Shown: piece by piece, positions 60,649 to 64,000 of the stretch | How the letters are laid out: every line of letters starts with the position of its first letter | Position numbering within the stretch: position 1 is the first letter of the stretch | Source of the DNA: JANQMY01 sp965227095 | Lineage (GTDB): Bacteria > Pseudomonadota > Alphaproteobacteria > JANQMY01 | Assembly (NCBI GenBank): GCA_965227095.1 | Contig: CBDDFL010000002.1 | Location: forward strand, 1,054,001-1,118,000 | Length of the DNA: 64,000 nt | Reading direction: 5' to 3' | The notes under the pieces: generated by a model | What the model saw: only the letters and a program-made list of their open reading frames with translations | What the model was told of the DNA's origin: nothing | Databases searched by the model: none | Translations under genes and position numbers: made by a program

Positions 60649-60762
60649 CGTCATCCTCGCCGAAGGCGGGGATCCAAACGGTCGATCCGCACGGAAAAAC
60701 TCTATGCCTCATGGGGCTGGTTCTGCCCTCTGGATTCCCGACCTCTCGGGTCGAGAATGACG
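60649..60762. repeat. Imperfect inverted-repeat element in gene-free interval 60587-60896
   Basis: The arms CGTCATCCTCGCCGAAGGCG (from about 60649) and, inverted, CGTCATTCTCGACCC (ending at 60762) pair over about 30 bases with a spacer of roughly 50 bases. This kind of palindromic repeat with CGTCAT ends is common between genes in alphaproteobacteria. No gene is seen in the interval. Confidence 0.75.
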
Positions 60763-60896
60763 GCGAGAGTTCGGGGTGATGTTGCCGCTCAATCCATCAA
60801 ATCCGGATATCTCGTTTACGGGCGTACCGCACTCCGGGATCTCATTGCTTTATTGAGAGGAACCAGCGTGGATAGATTGGAGCGCGGCCAAAGGGG

Positions 60897-61986
60897 TTAC
60901 CTAATCATTCCCTCAATCATGATCTGCGCGCCCGCGCCGCCGAACCAAGATAGGACCGGGATCAACAGATAGACGATGAAGCGTCCGATATCGGGCGAAT
61001 CCACCGGCCAATCCGATAGGGAATCAAGCTCGCGTTTATAGGCCAGCAATTCGGGCAGTTTGTTCGTCGCTTGGGTAGCGTCTTGTGAACGCAGTTTTTC
61101 CCGCTCGGTCTTCACATCGCGGATAACCCAAGCCATTTCCCTGTTTTTTTCACGCACAATGAAACGGCGGGCTTTTATCAACGGCACCACAAACTCAAAG
61201 GTGGCCACCAGAATGGCCACGACGACCAGGAACAACACGGTTGGCAACTGACCGAACAGGGTTTTGTTATTGCCTTCATCCAACAGCAGGACGGTCAAGA
61301 TTGCGAAGAGGATTAACCAGCGTAACGCGGCACGCATGCCAAACCGCACAAACGGCCGATAGGTGAGGCGATCAAAGACGTCGGCCTGAAATGTCGATCC
61401 GTAAGCTTCACAAAACAGGGCCAGCGTCGTGTCCCCACGCGCGATGGACCATCCTGCCCGTCCGAAGGCAATTGGGAATGCGACCAGTGAGAAAAAGAAG
61501 AACGGTTCGATCAGGTGTTCTTGAAGAAAAAATGGCGCCGGAGCCCGTGAAGGCGAAGACATAAATCAAACCGATCACGCCACCGGCAGCATAGGCAAGA
61601 CGCGTGCGACGAATAAGTCGACGTTCAAGGTCATCTGTGTCGTCGGCCGTCCCGAGATCCGCGAGATGGGTTTCCAGTTCCTTTACATCGGATAGGCCGC
61701 CCCGTCGCAGGTATATCTCGGACCCATATGTGTAGGCCAGAATGATGCTGACAAGAACGACGGTGTCGAGTTCGTACCAAAATGGAAAAGCATCCCGATA
61801 GATGCCTTCGCCGAGGGGGCTCTCCAGAAATGAGACCACCACGAGGTAGTAGGCCATCAGTCCAAGGAATAAAACGAGCGCCTTTTGCCAGGGCGTCAAA
61901 GGGGCGGCCGAAAATAACCGGCCGTCCCAGGTATCTATTCTTTGATACGCCCCTTCGTAATCCATCTTCCTCCCCGATATGACCAT
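60897..61986 (-). pseudogene. Polytopic membrane protein split by a frameshift
   Basis: Two overlapping minus-strand frames read as one protein of about 360 residues: the first (61986 to about 61530) has helices and a charged DLERRLIRRTRLAY segment, then breaks after FTGSGAIF. The second continues from APFFLQEHLIEPFFFFSL to 60897 with three or four more helices and a charged coiled segment. The break is at a run of six A on the plus strand (61527-61532); removing one base restores the frame. It can be a real null mutation, slippery expression or a sequence error. The family was not recognised. Confidence 0.7.
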
Positions 61987-62025
61987 CTCGAGCGGATGCC
62001 TGCCCGCAAGGTGGGGTGCTCCCGG

Positions 62026-62463
62026 TTAAGACGCGGACTGTGTGCCAACCCCACCAGCCTGAACAAGCCGTGTGACGGACATGCCCACCAGCATGGCTAC
62101 CACAAAGGTTGCCGTTTGCCCGGGCGCTACCCCCAGGGATGTGATAGCCGGGCCTGGGCACAAGCCAACCAACCCCCAGCCGATACCGAACAGGGACGAT
62201 CCCAGCACAAGGTTCATGTCAATGTCACGGCGTGTGGGGATCGCGAAGGCGCTTTCAAAGATCGGGTGGGGGCGTTGCGTGATGATCCGATAGCCGATGA
62301 AATTGACGATCACGGCCCCGCCCATGACAAATGCCAGGCTGGCGTCCCAATCACCCAATATGTCTAGAAAGCCCAATACCTTTGCCGGATTGACCATGCC
62401 CGACAGGATAAGGCCCAAACTAAATAGAATGCCGATCACAAAGGCGGATATGTGCTTCGCCAT
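62026..62463 (-). CDS. YeeE/YedE-type membrane protein, half transporter (DUF6691)
   Basis: A 145-residue protein with four hydrophobic segments. LSGMVNPAKVLGFLDILGDWD (about 20-40) and GIGWGLVGLCPGPAI (about 92-106, with the conserved Cys) are typical. Together with the next gene it makes a two-subunit sulfur-compound (thiosulfate/sulfite-like) transporter as in PmpAB. The ATG is 3 bases after the partner's stop. Confidence 0.85.
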   Translation of the reverse strand: MAKHISAFVIGILFSLGLILSGMVNPAKVLGFLDILGDWDASLAFVMGGAVIVNFIGYRIITQRPHPIFESAFAIPTRRDIDMNLVLGSSLFGIGWGLVGLCPGPAITSLGVAPGQTATFVVAMLVGMSVTRLVQAGGVGTQSAS

Positions 62464-62466
62464 GTC

Positions 62467-62883
62467 TCAGCCCCCCATCACGTGGCGTGTGACATAAACG
62501 GTCACCATGGCGACGGCCATGAAAACCCCGGTGGCGACGATCGAGCGGGGGGACAAGCGGGGCAGCCCGCAGACGCCGTGCCCCGATGTACACCCGCTGC
62601 CGAGAACCGTTCCCACACCGACGATCAAGCCCCCAGCTATGAGCAGGCCGGTGTTGTTGGTCACCTGAATGGCGGGGGTGCCGTTGAACCCGGCCAGGAT
62701 CAGAGGCGCGGCGACGATGCCGAGGGTGAATGAAAGACGCCATCCCCAATCGCCCGCGAGGGGCGGCGTCAGCCTACTGACGATACCGCTGACCCCCATG
62801 ATTTTGCCATGAGTGATCATCAACAAGGTGGCGGCCAAGCCAATCATCGCGCCCCCAAGGGCGGCGGCCAAAAAGTCGTGCAT
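62467..62883 (-). CDS. YeeE/YedE-type membrane protein, partner half
   Basis: A 138-residue protein with four hydrophobic segments and the motif GSGCTSGHGVCG (about 94-105), which holds the conserved cysteines of YeeE/YedE thiosulfate transporters. It is the upstream partner of the gene ending at 62026. A rhodanese or sulfur oxidation gene is not visible next to them. Confidence 0.88.
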   Translation of the reverse strand: MHDFLAAALGGAMIGLAATLLMITHGKIMGVSGIVSRLTPPLAGDWGWRLSFTLGIVAAPLILAGFNGTPAIQVTNNTGLLIAGGLIVGVGTVLGSGCTSGHGVCGLPRLSPRSIVATGVFMAVAMVTVYVTRHVMGG

Positions 62884-63154
62884 GTGGGTCTCCTATTCTG
62901 CCGATAGGTTAAGGCGTTCACGGAACGATAGCATTCTATTGACGGCGCAGTATAGGAGATTGATTTTGGTTAAAAAGGGATAAGGGCGACGGCAGCTCCG
63001 CTTTGTAAATATGCGCGGAGCGCGAAGCTACCGTCTTAGAGCGCGATCAGGTTAAGTGGGGACCGGTTATCCGTCCGATCGCGCGACCAACGGAGAATCG
63101 ATGGCGCATTCATGATCAAGAAAATGAATGCGCCTGAGGGAGGACCGTAAATTC

Positions 63155-63505
63155 CTAGTGGGTGACCACGCGGATCGCGATGACCCTGCCGTTATGGCGC
63201 CGGTAATAGCCTTTGGGGCCCACATAAATACCGACAACACCGGGGTGCGCCGGACGTTTGCGAAAGTATTCAAAGCGGCTGGGCACATAGGTCCAGGCGC
63301 GGGCCGGGCAGCGGGTGACTGCTTTGTCGCGCCGGTCTTCACGGGCATCGCGGCGGCTCCACGTAACTCTTGAATCTCGGTAATCTTCGCGTAGGTCCGG
63401 ACATTTGCGCGGATCCAGCCGCCATTCGCCGGCCGACGCACCGGTGATCGGAGCAAGGCCAATTGTGAACAAGGCAATGACGCCTGCAAATAAAGCTGTT
63501 TTCAT
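63155..63505 (-). CDS. Small exported basic protein
   Basis: A 116-residue protein; AAAGGAGAG lies before ATG 63505. A signal peptide (about 1-25, ending ASA) precedes a very Arg/Asp-rich mature part with two cysteines (KCPDLREDYRDSR and RCPAR) and a Tyr/Arg/Gly C-terminal stretch (VGPKGYYRRHNGR). The disulfide pair and charge suggest a periplasmic or surface role. Not recognised. Confidence 0.7.
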   Translation of the reverse strand: MKTALFAGVIALFTIGLAPITGASAGEWRLDPRKCPDLREDYRDSRVTWSRRDAREDRRDKAVTRCPARAWTYVPSRFEYFRKRPAHPGVVGIYVGPKGYYRRHNGRVIAIRVVTH

Positions 63506-63643
63506 CGAAACTCTCCTTTTGTTCGCGCCCGGTGAGAAACGCGTCCCAAGTTGAAGAGGACGATACAGTCCGATTGTACGAGAAGTTTGCGAGACAAACG
63601 CCACTTTGTCCCAAAGTGTATCAGGTTAACCGTGTTGTCGGCC

Positions 63644-64000
63644 TTATGGCTTCGATAAGCCCATCCACATCAGAGCAAGGCCCAGATAGAACCCGACCAT
63701 TTGCGTGCCATGCAGCATGTAGGCGGCATTGGCATCAATGCTGTCGCCCCACACATCGGTCATGCCGCCGGTAGACCAGCCGAACAAGAATGCGATCCAG
63801 AAAGGCAGTATGACAACGGAACCGCCGACCAGGATTTGGGGGATAGCGTTGCGCGTGTTCGCCCGGATAATGAGAACGATGGTGACGGTGGCGAGGAACA
63901 AACCGAAGATGATTTCGCGCATGAAATGATTTTTCACATAGTCCGCGATCAGATCGCTGCTGAGGGCTGTCGGGGCAAAGTTTGAATAGGCCAGAAAAAT
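63644..64000 (-). CDS. Membrane protein, C-terminal part (runs off the window)
   Basis: The frame is open to the right edge, so at least 118 residues of a larger protein are present. Three hydrophobic helices (roughly 30-48, 54-74 and 92-113 of the visible part) are separated by short loops; GWSTGGMTDVWGDSID is periplasmic or cytoplasmic loop. A GTG at 63937 would give a short 97-residue protein, but the upstream open frame makes a longer gene more likely. Not recognised. Confidence 0.6.
   Translation of the reverse strand: MFLAYSNFAPTALSSDLIADYVKNHFMREIIFGLFLATVTIVLIIRANTRNAIPQILVGGSVVILPFWIAFLFGWSTGGMTDVWGDSIDANAAYMLHGTQMVGFYLGLALMWMGLSKP

Noticed and set aside
1..64000. CRISPR arrays, rRNA and tRNA genes
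   Set aside because: No regularly spaced repeats, rRNA-like blocks or convincing tRNA cloverleaf sequences were found by reading.

Overview
The window comes from an alphaproteobacterium of moderate GC. Evidence for this is the set of host families: STAS-MlaE fusion with MlaF, MlaD and an auxiliary lipoprotein, NnrU, an ABA4-like protein, a large two-helix coiled-coil protein that resembles TipN in layout, adrenodoxin-type and 7Fe ferredoxins, and heterodimeric B12-dependent methylmalonyl-CoA mutase. The sequence does not let me name a genus. No rRNA, tRNA or CRISPR array was seen.

Region 1 (1-15.25 kb) is the late part of a prophage with podovirus-like tail genes. Its order is: head-tail adaptor (two copies of its C-terminal part), hub protein of the P22 gp10 type, GNAT-like protein, two internal/ejection-type proteins, a small helical protein, tail fibre, T7-lysozyme-type amidase, holin-like, spanin-like and coiled-coil membrane proteins. 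No integrase, terminase, portal or capsid gene is inside the window, so I cannot say whether it is intact, defective or domesticated. Two AT-richer accessory blocks interrupt the GC-rich structural genes. Block A (about 112-3930) holds a membrane protein, a truncated adaptor paralogue, a protein with a K/R-rich linker, a soluble unknown and a 7Fe ferredoxin. Block B (about 8250-10980) holds a swapped-looking, glycine-zipper-like C-terminus on a virion protein, a four-helix membrane protein, an orphan short frame, a second four-helix membrane protein and two copies of a 75-bp palindromic repeat exactly 1200 bp apart. Block B looks like a polymorphic toxin/immunity array carried by a phage virion protein. 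This is the best candidate in the window for an undescribed system, and it is inference.

Region 2 (15.4-33.9 kb) is host metabolism centred on cobalamin. It has flavin reductase, acyltransferase and RraA-like genes, then the methylmalonyl-CoA mutase operon mutA-mutB-meaB. A small TPR protein, a GntR/FCD regulator and a Tat-exported M28-like protein with a degraded metal site follow. Next is a minus-strand B12 uptake operon btuB-btuF-btuC-btuD behind a clear cobalamin riboswitch. The uptake operon supplies the cofactor of the mutase. ATP-grasp, DedA and alpha/beta-hydrolase genes follow.

Region 3 (33.9-42.9 kb) has a glycoconjugate-like cluster (GT4 glycosyltransferase, two methyltransferases, a toroid-fold protein), small membrane proteins, a dipeptide epimerase, and mlaA and mlaC.

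Region 4 (43-53.6 kb) has a CHASE2 receptor with a degenerate cyclase domain, a cytochrome c, and the operon mlaE-mlaF-mlaD-auxiliary lipoprotein. With mlaA and mlaC, this gives a complete outer-membrane phospholipid transport system split in two loci. An EEP-family protein and the coiled-coil protein close the region.

Region 5 (53.7-64 kb) is a run of small housekeeping genes: NnrU, Hpt, AhpD-like, 2Fe-2S ferredoxin, chorismate mutase, methyltransferase, DUF3500, gamma carbonic anhydrase, DUF1272, GST and thioesterase. It also contains an inverted-repeat element, a frameshifted membrane-protein gene and a YeeE/YedE half-transporter pair. The window ends inside a membrane-protein gene.
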